Shown here: positions 6,958-12,856 of the stretch, in pieces
How positions within the stretch are numbered: position 1 is the stretch's first letter
Layout: each line of letters opens with the position of its first letter
Assembly: GCA_002410925.1 (NCBI GenBank)
Contig: DHPR01000015.1
Coordinates: 1-29,754 of the forward strand
Length of the DNA stretch: 29,754 bases
DNA from: UBA5359 sp002410925 [NCBI: bacterium UBP13_UBA5359]
Lineage (GTDB): Bacteria > UBP13 > UBA5359
Direction of reading: 5' to 3'
The notes under the pieces: generated by a model
What the model was told of the DNA's origin: nothing
Seen by the model: the letters and a program-made list of their open reading frames with translations, nothing else
Databases searched by the model: none
Translations under genes and position numbers: made by a program

Positions 6958-7563
6958 ATGGCATCGCTGGATAGATACAAATCGCTTGTTCTGGCTTCCG
7001 CATCTCCTAGAAGGGCAGCTCTTCTGCGGCAGGTAACTGCTATCCCTTTTTGCATCATCAAGGTTGATGTAGATGAAGATATCTTTTTTGAAAAGTTGCC
7101 GCCGCAGGAGGCTGTGGTAAAGGCATCTGCTGAAAAGGCGATATTTGCGGCTGAACTCTTTCCCTCTTCTCTAATTATTGCGGCTGATACGGTGATCCTT
7201 TGCGAGGGAGCCGTAATGAGAAAACCGTCGGATATATCTGAAGCCAGAGAGATGCTGATTAGACTTCGAAATCGTGTTCATTCGGTTTTAACCGGATTAT
7301 CGGTTATCGGCCGGAGGGGGATAAGTTCAGATATAGTTGCAACTGAGGTGGAGATGCGATCTTTCAGCGATACCGAGCTTGATCTCTATCTTGCATCCGG
7401 AGAACCATTTGATAAAGCCGGAGCTTATGCCATACAAGGGCGTGGAGCATTGCTGGTTAAAAGAGTGTGCGGCTGCTATTATAATATAGTCGGTCTGCCG
7501 CTGGCTCGGCTGGAGGAGATGTTGCTGGAAAACGAGGTGACTCTGCTTAAAAATGATTTATAA
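6958..7563 (+). CDS. maf: Maf-like nucleoside triphosphate pyrophosphatase
   Basis: Maf proteins hydrolyse non-canonical or pyrimidine NTPs to NMP and pyrophosphate in the cytoplasm and are linked to septum control. The 201 residues show the family signature in order: VLASASPRRAALL (about 11-23, substrate-binding Ser-Arg-Arg), VDVDED, AADTVI (about 74-79, catalytic Asp), KPSD, HSVLTG, FDKAGAYAIQG and CGCYYNIVGLPL. Length is typical. There is no clear ribosome binding site before the ATG. It overlaps radC by 11 bases. The maf-radC-mreB order is a well-known conserved neighbourhood, which supports all three calls. Confidence 0.96.
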   Translation: MASLDRYKSLVLASASPRRAALLRQVTAIPFCIIKVDVDEDIFFEKLPPQEAVVKASAEKAIFAAELFPSSLIIAADTVILCEGAVMRKPSDISEAREMLIRLRNRVHSVLTGLSVIGRRGISSDIVATEVEMRSFSDTELDLYLASGEPFDKAGAYAIQGRGALLVKRVCGCYYNIVGLPLARLEEMLLENEVTLLKNDL

Positions 7564-8245
7564 TATGCCTATAAAGACGCTTCCGGAAGAAGATCGTCCC
7601 AGGGAGCGGCTCTTCAGGGATGGCGCGGAAGCGCTGGCTGATGCTGAACTATTAGCAATTATTATTGCCGTGGGAAATGACAGGGAATCTTCCAAGCGGT
7701 TGGCTGAAAGATTACTTGCTTTGGGTGGCTTGCGCTATCTTATGGATGCTACGGTGCAGGAATTAATGGAAATAAGGGGGATAGGCAAAGCCAAGGCGGC
7801 GCAGATTAAGAGTGCGGTGGAATTGGGATTGCGGTTGTCTGCTGAAAGGGTATCTCTGTGTCGTACGGTAATCAAGACGCCTGATGATGCAGCCAACTTG
7901 CTGATGGCAAGAATGCGCTATGGGGATAGGGAGGAGTTTAGGGCTATACTCCTTAATACCAAGAATCAGGTCCTTTCTATCCAGACGGTGTCTATAGGAA
8001 CTACCAATTCTTCACTAGCTCATCCGCGTGAAATGTTGCGAGCTGCTCTTAAGCATGGTGCGGTGGCTGTAATATTGGCTCATAATCATCCCAGTGGCGA
8101 TCCTCAACCCAGCCCGGAGGATATCAACGTTACGCGGCAATTAAAAGAGGCCGGTTCCATGGTAGGTATAACCATTTTGGATCACGTTATTATTGGGGAC
8201 GGAAGCTATGTAAGCCTAAAAGGGCAGGGTATGCTGAAAGATTAA
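7553..8245 (+). CDS. radC: RadC family JAMM/MPN domain protein
   Basis: RadC was once linked to DNA repair, but its role is not established; the C-terminal JAB1/MPN domain looks like a metallopeptidase. Of 230 residues, the N-terminus has [28 protein letters not shown], then a helix-hairpin-helix ([17 protein letters not shown], about 71-87). The JAMM motif follows: Glu in REEFRAILL and [14 protein letters not shown] near residue 180, with both His and the Asp present. The start at 7553 overlaps maf; an in-frame ATG at 7565 would give the more common [12 protein letters not shown] beginning. GAGGTGA lies about 12 bases before 7553. It sits in the conserved maf-radC-mreB order. Confidence 0.96.
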   Translation: MIYNMPIKTLPEEDRPRERLFRDGAEALADAELLAIIIAVGNDRESSKRLAERLLALGGLRYLMDATVQELMEIRGIGKAKAAQIKSAVELGLRLSAERVSLCRTVIKTPDDAANLLMARMRYGDREEFRAILLNTKNQVLSIQTVSIGTTNSSLAHPREMLRAALKHGAVAVILAHNHPSGDPQPSPEDINVTRQLKEAGSMVGITILDHVIIGDGSYVSLKGQGMLKD

Positions 8246-8325
8246 GATGGCAGCAGGTAATAACCTGGATGCAAGAGTGCAAGATGAGGGGCTCTGTATT
8301 CAGCCTTCAAAAGGGGTATATTGGT

Positions 8326-9357
8326 ATGGCTTTAAATAAATATCTGTCTCGTTTTTCTCGGGATCTGGGCATAGATCTGGGAACAGCCAATACGCTGGTT
8401 CATGTCAGCGGCAAAGGAGTACTTCTACGTGAACCTTCCGTCGTCGCTATCGACAGTGAAAGCGGCACCGTTCTGGCAGTGGGCTCTGAGGCCAAGCGAA
8501 TGATAGGGCGTACTCCAGGCCATATAGTGGCTACCAGGCCTCTTAAGGACGGCGTGATTGCTGATTTCGATATCACAGAGGCTATGTTACGTCACTTTAT
8601 TCATAAAGTACATCTGCGCCGGGCGCTTGTTCGTCCCAGGGTCATTATCAGCATACCTTCAGGTGTTACTGAAGTGGAAAGGCGTGCGGTTATAGATGCT
8701 ACTCTGAGGGCAGGAGCGCGGGAAGCGCATCTGATAGAAGAGCCGATGGCGGCCGCCATCGGCTCAGGCTTGCCGATATCGGAGCCGATGGGCAGCATGA
8801 TAGTAGATATAGGCGGCGGCACTACGGAAGTAGCGGTGATATCGCTTGGGGGCATCGTTACCAGCCTCTCCATCAGGGTTGCAGGTGATGAGATTGATGA
8901 AGCGATTGTTCAGCATATTAAGAAGAGCTATAATGTGCTTATCGGCGAGCGTACGGCTGAAGAGATAAAGCTGGAGATAGGAACAACTCATCCACAGAGC
9001 GAAGAGATGACCATAGATATCAGGGGGCGGGATCTCTTTTCAGGATTGCCGAAGAGTCTGACAGTGACTAATTCTGAAATACGGGGAGCCTTATCCGAAC
9101 CTGTTGCCCTGATTATAGAAGCTGTGAAACAGACTTTAGAGAAGACGCCTCCCGAACTGGCTTCGGATATTATGAAAAGGGGGATTATCCTGGCCGGTGG
9201 AGGTGCCCTGTTAAGGGGATTGGATATTCTATTGAGCGAAGAGACGCAGGTGCCTGTATATATAGCTGACGACCCTCTGACGTGTGTTGCTGTAGGAGCA
9301 GGCAAGGCTCTTGAGGAAATTGATACTTTACGCAAGGCGTTGTTCAGCTCCAGGTAA
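8326..9357 (+). CDS. mreB: Rod shape-determining protein MreB
   Basis: MreB is a bacterial actin that forms membrane-bound filaments and guides lateral wall synthesis. The 343 residues match the family length. Visible actin motifs are phosphate 1 [13 protein letters not shown] (about 13-25), the [25 protein letters not shown] region, [15 protein letters not shown], phosphate 2 [17 protein letters not shown], and the C-terminal [16 protein letters not shown] chose ATG 8326 because AAAAGGGG lies 9 bases upstream and [15 protein letters not shown] resembles known N-termini; an ATG at 8269 would add 19 unlikely residues. MreC follows after 6 bases. Cotranscription with mreC and mreD is likely. 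Confidence 0.97.
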   Translation: MALNKYLSRFSRDLGIDLGTANTLVHVSGKGVLLREPSVVAIDSESGTVLAVGSEAKRMIGRTPGHIVATRPLKDGVIADFDITEAMLRHFIHKVHLRRALVRPRVIISIPSGVTEVERRAVIDATLRAGAREAHLIEEPMAAAIGSGLPISEPMGSMIVDIGGGTTEVAVISLGGIVTSLSIRVAGDEIDEAIVQHIKKSYNVLIGERTAEEIKLEIGTTHPQSEEMTIDIRGRDLFSGLPKSLTVTNSEIRGALSEPVALIIEAVKQTLEKTPPELASDIMKRGIILAGGGALLRGLDILLSEETQVPVYIADDPLTCVAVGAGKALEEIDTLRKALFSSR

Positions 9358-9363
9358 GGGATA

Positions 9364-10140
9364 ATGAAAGCAAGGACTTTATTATATTCATTGCTGGCCG
9401 GAACCGTTCTAGTGGTTTTTATCGGGCATAGCGATATTGCGGATAACGTCGGAGGAATCGGCTATCTGGCGATAAAGCCTTTAGTTAAAGGAGGCAATGC
9501 CATTGCCGGCAGATTAGCAGAAGGCTTTGTCGGGTGTTTTGCCAACGCGCGGTATCTGTTGGAGACGAATCGTCAGCTCAGGCGCCAGAATGAGGCTCTG
9601 CAAACGGCGTTAATAATGTATGAGGTTGCTTATCTTGATAATATAAATCTTAGAAAGATGATGGATCTCTCCATACCGGCAAAGGCTACTATTTATACTA
9701 CGGTTGTCGGGCGTGACGGGCAGGTAATGTATATTGATAAGGGTTATGAAAAGGGAGTGAGAGCCGATCAGGTCGTCGTATCTTCGGAAGGGGCTGTGGT
9801 TGGACGTGTTATTGCAGTATATCCCACAGGAGCAAAGGTAATGGGTGTTACTGATGAACGCAGCTATGTGGGTGCAATCGTCTCAAAAGACAGACATCCA
9901 TGTGTAATGCATGGCACAGGAGAAGGGAAGGCGGAGTTACTCTATCTGCCTATTGAAAGCACTGCCGCTGCCGGTTCAGGAGTACTGACCTCGGGAATTG
10001 GAGGTATTTATCCGCACGGGCTTATGCTGGGACGTATCGTTTCCATAGCTGAGGATAAACATACTATGATGAAAAGAGCCGTTGTTGCTTCTGCCTCCAG
10101 GCCTGAATTGCTGAAGGAAGTAATGGTGTTGAGGAGATGA
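9364..10140 (+). CDS. mreC: Rod shape-determining protein MreC
   Basis: MreC is a bitopic membrane protein linking MreB filaments to periplasmic wall synthases such as PBP2. The 258 residues contain an N-terminal membrane segment (about 5-22), a coiled-coil region (about 60-85, LLETNRQLRRQNEALQTAL), and the two-barrel domain with VVGRDGQVMYIDKGYEKGVRADQVVVSSEGAVVGRVIAVYPTGAKVMGVTDERSYVGAIV. The loop LTSGIGGIYPHGLMLGRIVSI is a family hallmark. It ends in an ATGA overlap with mreD, which implies translational coupling. Length is slightly below average for the family but complete. Confidence 0.95.
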   Translation: MKARTLLYSLLAGTVLVVFIGHSDIADNVGGIGYLAIKPLVKGGNAIAGRLAEGFVGCFANARYLLETNRQLRRQNEALQTALIMYEVAYLDNINLRKMMDLSIPAKATIYTTVVGRDGQVMYIDKGYEKGVRADQVVVSSEGAVVGRVIAVYPTGAKVMGVTDERSYVGAIVSKDRHPCVMHGTGEGKAELLYLPIESTAAAGSGVLTSGIGGIYPHGLMLGRIVSIAEDKHTMMKRAVVASASRPELLKEVMVLRR

Positions 10141-10634
10141 AGAAGGCTATGCTTATCAACGCCCAGTTGATATATCTGGCTGCTGTGGCGGCGCAACTTA
10201 TAATGGGCGGCATCTTCGTTCCCGATTTTTTGCGACCGGATATTTTCATAGTGACGGCCGTCATGCTCTTAATAAGATGCGAGACACGGCATACGGTATG
10301 GCTGGGACTCTCTGCCGGACTATGGTATGCTCTTTATCTGTCGGGGTCAGGCCGTTTAATGATAATTTCATTCTTTCTTATCTCAATAATATCTGCCTAT
10401 ATAAAAGATATGGCTTTTTTTGAGCATAAGCTCTTGCCGGCGTTGTTGGTGTCGGCTATATATGCCCTAACGAGGCTCGGCGGGCTTATTGCCGGTTATA
10501 TATGGCATAAGGGCGTTGGAAGTATTTCGGCCGGTATATTGCCAACAATTATCTGCTCTCTTCTGCTTAATATAATGATAGAAGGCTTATCACGGCGATA
10601 CAGTATTGAGCGAAGAGGAAGTGTCTGCTTATAA
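10137..10634 (+). CDS. mreD: Rod shape-determining protein MreD
   Basis: MreD is a small integral membrane protein of the elongasome. The 165 residues are very hydrophobic with about five membrane segments (for example residues 10-27, 36-48, 51-63, 66-85 and 93-115). A clear sequence motif is lacking, as usual for this poorly conserved family, so position directly after mreB and mreC carries much of the call. The start codon overlaps the mreC stop (ATGA); a second ATG at 10149 would remove MKKA and is possible. GAGGAG directly precedes the first ATG, a spacing that would suit the second ATG better. Confidence 0.9.
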   Translation: MKKAMLINAQLIYLAAVAAQLIMGGIFVPDFLRPDIFIVTAVMLLIRCETRHTVWLGLSAGLWYALYLSGSGRLMIISFFLISIISAYIKDMAFFEHKLLPALLVSAIYALTRLGGLIAGYIWHKGVGSISAGILPTIICSLLLNIMIEGLSRRYSIERRGSVCL

Positions 10635-10635
10635 G
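10606..10635 (+). promoter_or_regulatory. Putative promoter at the end of mreD for the YtxH/sigma-factor genes
   Basis: TTGAGC (10606-10611) and TATAAG (10630-10635) are 18 bases apart and overlap the mreD stop. A start near 10642 would give a leader of about 65 bases before the YtxH-like gene. The match is moderate and made by eye. I saw no sigma-B-type (GTTT/GGGWAW) element here. Confidence 0.35.
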
Positions 10636-10707
10636 GTCGGTGGCAAAGGTAATAAATGACTGTAAATGACCGATAATTACACATCGAAGAGTAAGGAGGA
10701 AAATGAG

Positions 10708-11181
10708 ATGACCGGTATGGAAGAGAAAAGAGGAGTTTTGGGCAAAATTATTGCAGCTTTGTCATTAGGCGCGTTGATCGGTGGAATTAGCGGAGTGCTC
10801 TTTGCGCCGAAAGCCGGTAAAGAGACCAGAGAGGACTTAGCCAGGAGGGCTACAGAGGCTGAAGAGACCCTGAAGGAGAAGGTGGACGAGCTTAAAGAAA
10901 AGGCAGCGGAACTTCAGAAGAAGGCTGCTGAAGTCAAGAAAAATGCAACAAACCAAGCTGCCCACCTTCAGGAGGAGATTACGGATATATCCGGCAAGGT
11001 TAAGGATGGTATGGACAAGGCTGTGGACCGTATGAAGGATACGGTTGCGAAGGGTAAAGATATCCTGGCAGAAAAACGCACAGGCCTGGGCATGAAAACT
11101 GCTGAAGAGGTTAAAGAGGGTATGTCGGCTGAGGATACAAAGGATAATGCGAGCTCTGCTGAAGAGGCGGATGATAGCTGA
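10708..11181 (+). CDS. YtxH-like protein with long amphipathic helix
   Basis: The 157 residues start with a short charged N-terminus, then a Gly-rich hydrophobic segment (GKIIAALSLGALIGGISGVLFAPKAGKETREDL, about 10-42) typical of YtxH/GvpP-like proteins: a membrane segment followed by APKAGKETR. The rest is Lys/Glu/Ala-rich with an 11-residue-like periodicity (KEKAAELQKKAAEVKKNATNQ), predicted to be a long amphipathic helix as in LEA or apolipoprotein-like proteins. YtxH homologues are general-stress proteins in Bacillus. I chose ATG 10708 because AAGGAGGA lies 7 bases upstream; an ATG at 10666 has no ribosome binding site. It directly precedes the RsbV/RsbW/sigma genes, which suits a stress-related role. 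Confidence 0.85.
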   Translation: MTGMEEKRGVLGKIIAALSLGALIGGISGVLFAPKAGKETREDLARRATEAEETLKEKVDELKEKAAELQKKAAEVKKNATNQAAHLQEEITDISGKVKDGMDKAVDRMKDTVAKGKDILAEKRTGLGMKTAEEVKEGMSAEDTKDNASSAEEADDS

Positions 11182-11203
11182 GCAGCTATGAAAGGGTGAT
11201 GTT

Positions 11204-11548
11204 ATGGACATCAAGGTTGAAGTCGAAAGCGTCGATGAGGTAATCGCGGTGGTCGAGATCGGCGGCGAGATGGACGTATTTACAGCACCGGCCATAAAAA
11301 AGAGAGTAACGGAAGTTATCGATTCTGGAAGGCGGTTCATTATTATGGACCTTGGCGGAGTAACGTATATAGATAGTACGGGGCTCGGATTGCTCATAAG
11401 CATATTGAAAAGGGTTCGTGAAAAAGAGGGCGACTTAAGGATTGTTGGCGTAACCAAGCAGGTGCAAAAAGTATTGGATATAACCGGATTGAATAAAATA
11501 CTGGAAATTAAAAGTAATGTGGGGGAGGCAATAAAGGATTGGCGTTAA
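11204..11548 (+). CDS. STAS-domain anti-sigma factor antagonist (RsbV/SpoIIAA type)
   Basis: In partner switching, the unphosphorylated STAS protein binds the anti-sigma kinase and frees the sigma factor; phosphorylation of one Ser stops this. The 114-residue protein is a single STAS domain with the signature IIMDLGGVTYIDSTGLGLLISIL (about 46-68). Ser58 in DSTG is the expected phosphorylation site and is present. Start ATG 11204 follows AAAGGGTGAT. The stop overlaps the start of the next gene, implying coupled synthesis of antagonist and anti-sigma factor. The order antagonist, anti-sigma, sigma is that of spoIIA and rsb operons; which regulon it serves cannot be read from the sequence. Confidence 0.94.
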   Translation: MDIKVEVESVDEVIAVVEIGGEMDVFTAPAIKKRVTEVIDSGRRFIIMDLGGVTYIDSTGLGLLISILKRVREKEGDLRIVGVTKQVQKVLDITGLNKILEIKSNVGEAIKDWR

Positions 11549-11964
11549 ATGATAGTGCAGCGGGTGCAGGTTTAGGTAAGGTTGAGCTAAAGATACCGCG
11601 CAGGCCTGAATTTGTTGCGGTTGCCAGATTAACGGTGTCTGGTGTTGCCAGTCGCCTTTCGTTCAGTTATGAGGATATCGAGGATATAAAGATAGCCGTC
11701 GCAGAGGCTTGCACACATGCTATTCAGCACAAGGCTGTCATAACTGATGAGATAAGGATACTCTGCACCTTTGATGATTCTCATCTGGCAGTAAGCATTG
11801 GGAGCGGAAGGGGAACGTTTAAGGAGGGGGTGAAGACCGGCGACGTCGCGGATGCACGCAGCCTGGGCATCTTCCTTATCGAAAGCCTGATGGATGACGT
11901 CAGCTATGCTGAGATGGAAGATGGCACCGAATATATCAGAATGGTCAAAAACCTATTGAGGTGA
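11539..11964 (+). CDS. RsbW/SpoIIAB-type anti-sigma factor with degenerate ATP site
   Basis: By position and fold this is the anti-sigma factor and presumed Ser kinase that holds the sigma factor encoded next. The 141 residues show the GHKL-type core: PEFVAVARLTVSGVASRLSFS (about 23-43), DIEDIKIAVAEACTHAIQH (46-64) and the G2-like SLGIFLIESLMDDVSY (108-123). Two normally conserved residues are changed: the N-box Asn is His60 (EACTH instead of EACTN), and the G1 Asp is absent (SIGSGRG, residues 86-92). Glu56, the general base position, is kept. Mg-ATP binding and kinase activity are therefore doubtful. The TTG start overlaps the antagonist gene; GGAGG lies about 10 bases upstream. The sigma gene starts 3 bases after the stop. 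Confidence 0.88.
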   Translation: MALNDSAAGAGLGKVELKIPRRPEFVAVARLTVSGVASRLSFSYEDIEDIKIAVAEACTHAIQHKAVITDEIRILCTFDDSHLAVSIGSGRGTFKEGVKTGDVADARSLGIFLIESLMDDVSYAEMEDGTEYIRMVKNLLR

Positions 11965-11967
11965 ACG

Positions 11968-12756
11968 ATGACGCCGACTGGCAAAGAGGATTATCAGACT
12001 GAGGATAAAGAGGCGATCCGAGAGCTATTTGTCGCTTACAAGACAACCGGCGACAATGAACTTAGGGACCGCCTCATACTTTTGTTTCTTAATCTTGTAC
12101 ATTTTCTGGCTAAGAAGTTTGCCTACAGGGGCGAGGCTCTTGAGGATCTGGTTCAAGTAGGAACGATAGGTCTTATCAAGGCTATCGATCGGTATGATCT
12201 TGGGCGCGGAGTGGAGTTTTCCACCTATGCTACGCCTACGATCGTTGGGGAGATTAAGAGATACTTCCGCGATAAGGGCTGGGCGCTAAAAGTGCCGCGG
12301 CGCCTTCAAGAACTTAATATGCTGGTTTCCAGAAAATCAGAGGAGCTTGCCGGCCGATTAGGGCATTCTCCTACGCCTGCCGAGATAGCTAAAGCTCTCT
12401 CGGTTACGGAGGAAGAGGTGCTTGAAGCCGCTGAAATGGGGCAGGTATATAATGTCCTTTCTCTGGAAGCAGAGGTAAATGTCGATAGCGAGAAGAACGG
12501 CTTTTCTCTGCTCGATTATATCGGCGAAAAGGATCCTCAACTAGAGAGAATCGGCGATATAACTAATCTTAAAGAAGCGATGATGGAGCTTACCAGGCGT
12601 GAACGCATAGTAATTTACCTTCGTTTTTATGAGAATCTCTCACAGATTGAAATAGCCAAGCGTCTGGGAATGTCACAGATGCATGTATCCAGAATACAGC
12701 ATAAGGCCCTTGATAAGCTGCGCCTCAATCTTAACGATGCGGATATTGACGTATAG
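11968..12756 (+). CDS. RNA polymerase sigma factor, SigB/SigF/SigG group
   Basis: This 262-residue sigma-70-family factor has the length of Bacillus SigB. Region 2 is clear (NLVHFLAKKFAYRGEALEDLVQVGTIGLIKAIDRYD, then EFSTYATPTIVGEIKRYFRDKGWALKVPRRLQEL, about 43-115). Region 3 (GHSPTPAEIAKALSVTEEEVLEA) and region 4 with its HTH (ENLSQIEIAKRLGMSQMHVSRIQHKALDKL, about 223-252) follow. The VPRRLQEL and MSQMHVSR signatures are typical of the SigB/F/G group. GAGGTGA lies 3 bases before the ATG. Its neighbours encode the antagonist and anti-sigma factor, so activity is probably controlled by partner switching. It could direct general stress or envelope genes; no spore genes occur in the window to argue for a sporulation role. 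Confidence 0.94.
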   Translation: MTPTGKEDYQTEDKEAIRELFVAYKTTGDNELRDRLILLFLNLVHFLAKKFAYRGEALEDLVQVGTIGLIKAIDRYDLGRGVEFSTYATPTIVGEIKRYFRDKGWALKVPRRLQELNMLVSRKSEELAGRLGHSPTPAEIAKALSVTEEEVLEAAEMGQVYNVLSLEAEVNVDSEKNGFSLLDYIGEKDPQLERIGDITNLKEAMMELTRRERIVIYLRFYENLSQIEIAKRLGMSQMHVSRIQHKALDKLRLNLNDADIDV

Positions 12757-12810
12757 ACCTTTGTGAAGTAGACTACCTGAATAGTTACTATTCTTCAGGC
12801 AGACAAAGGT
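12757..12810 (+). promoter_or_regulatory. Nested inverted repeats in the alaS leader
   Basis: ACCTTTGT (12757-12764) pairs with ACAAAGGT (12803-12810), enclosing a second stem, CCTGAA (12776-12781) with TTCAGG (12794-12799), extended by TAG/CTA across a 3-base bulge. The element starts directly after the sigma-factor stop and ends 46 bases before alaS. There is no T-run, and it is too short for a T-box riboswitch. It may be a processing or attenuation structure. Confidence 0.4.
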
Positions 12811-12856
12811 GAAAGCTGAATTTCTCTCTGTTTGAGTGGTTTTACGGGGGATAAGC

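Noticed and set aside
8269-8325. Longer MreB N-terminus starting at ATG 8269
   Set aside because: The added 19 residues do not resemble MreB, and the ATG at 8326 has a good ribosome binding site at the right distance.
8247-8339. A 30-codon frame between radC and mreB (starts [12 protein letters not shown])
   Set aside because: It has no ribosome binding site, overlaps the mreB start in another frame and resembles nothing I know.
11174-11189. ATAGCT/AGCTAT hairpin at the end of the YtxH-like gene
   Set aside because: Only six base pairs with no T-run; it overlaps a stop codon and is compatible with chance.
12811-12856. Possible sigma-B-type promoter (GTTTGA ... GGGGAT) before alaS
   Set aside because: The spacing between the two parts is about 11 bases, too short for the 13 to 15 expected, and GGGGGAT serves as the alaS ribosome binding site.
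12757-12856. T-box riboswitch before alaS
   Set aside because: The leader is only 100 bases long and has no terminator/antiterminator pair; I could not find a specifier-loop arrangement.
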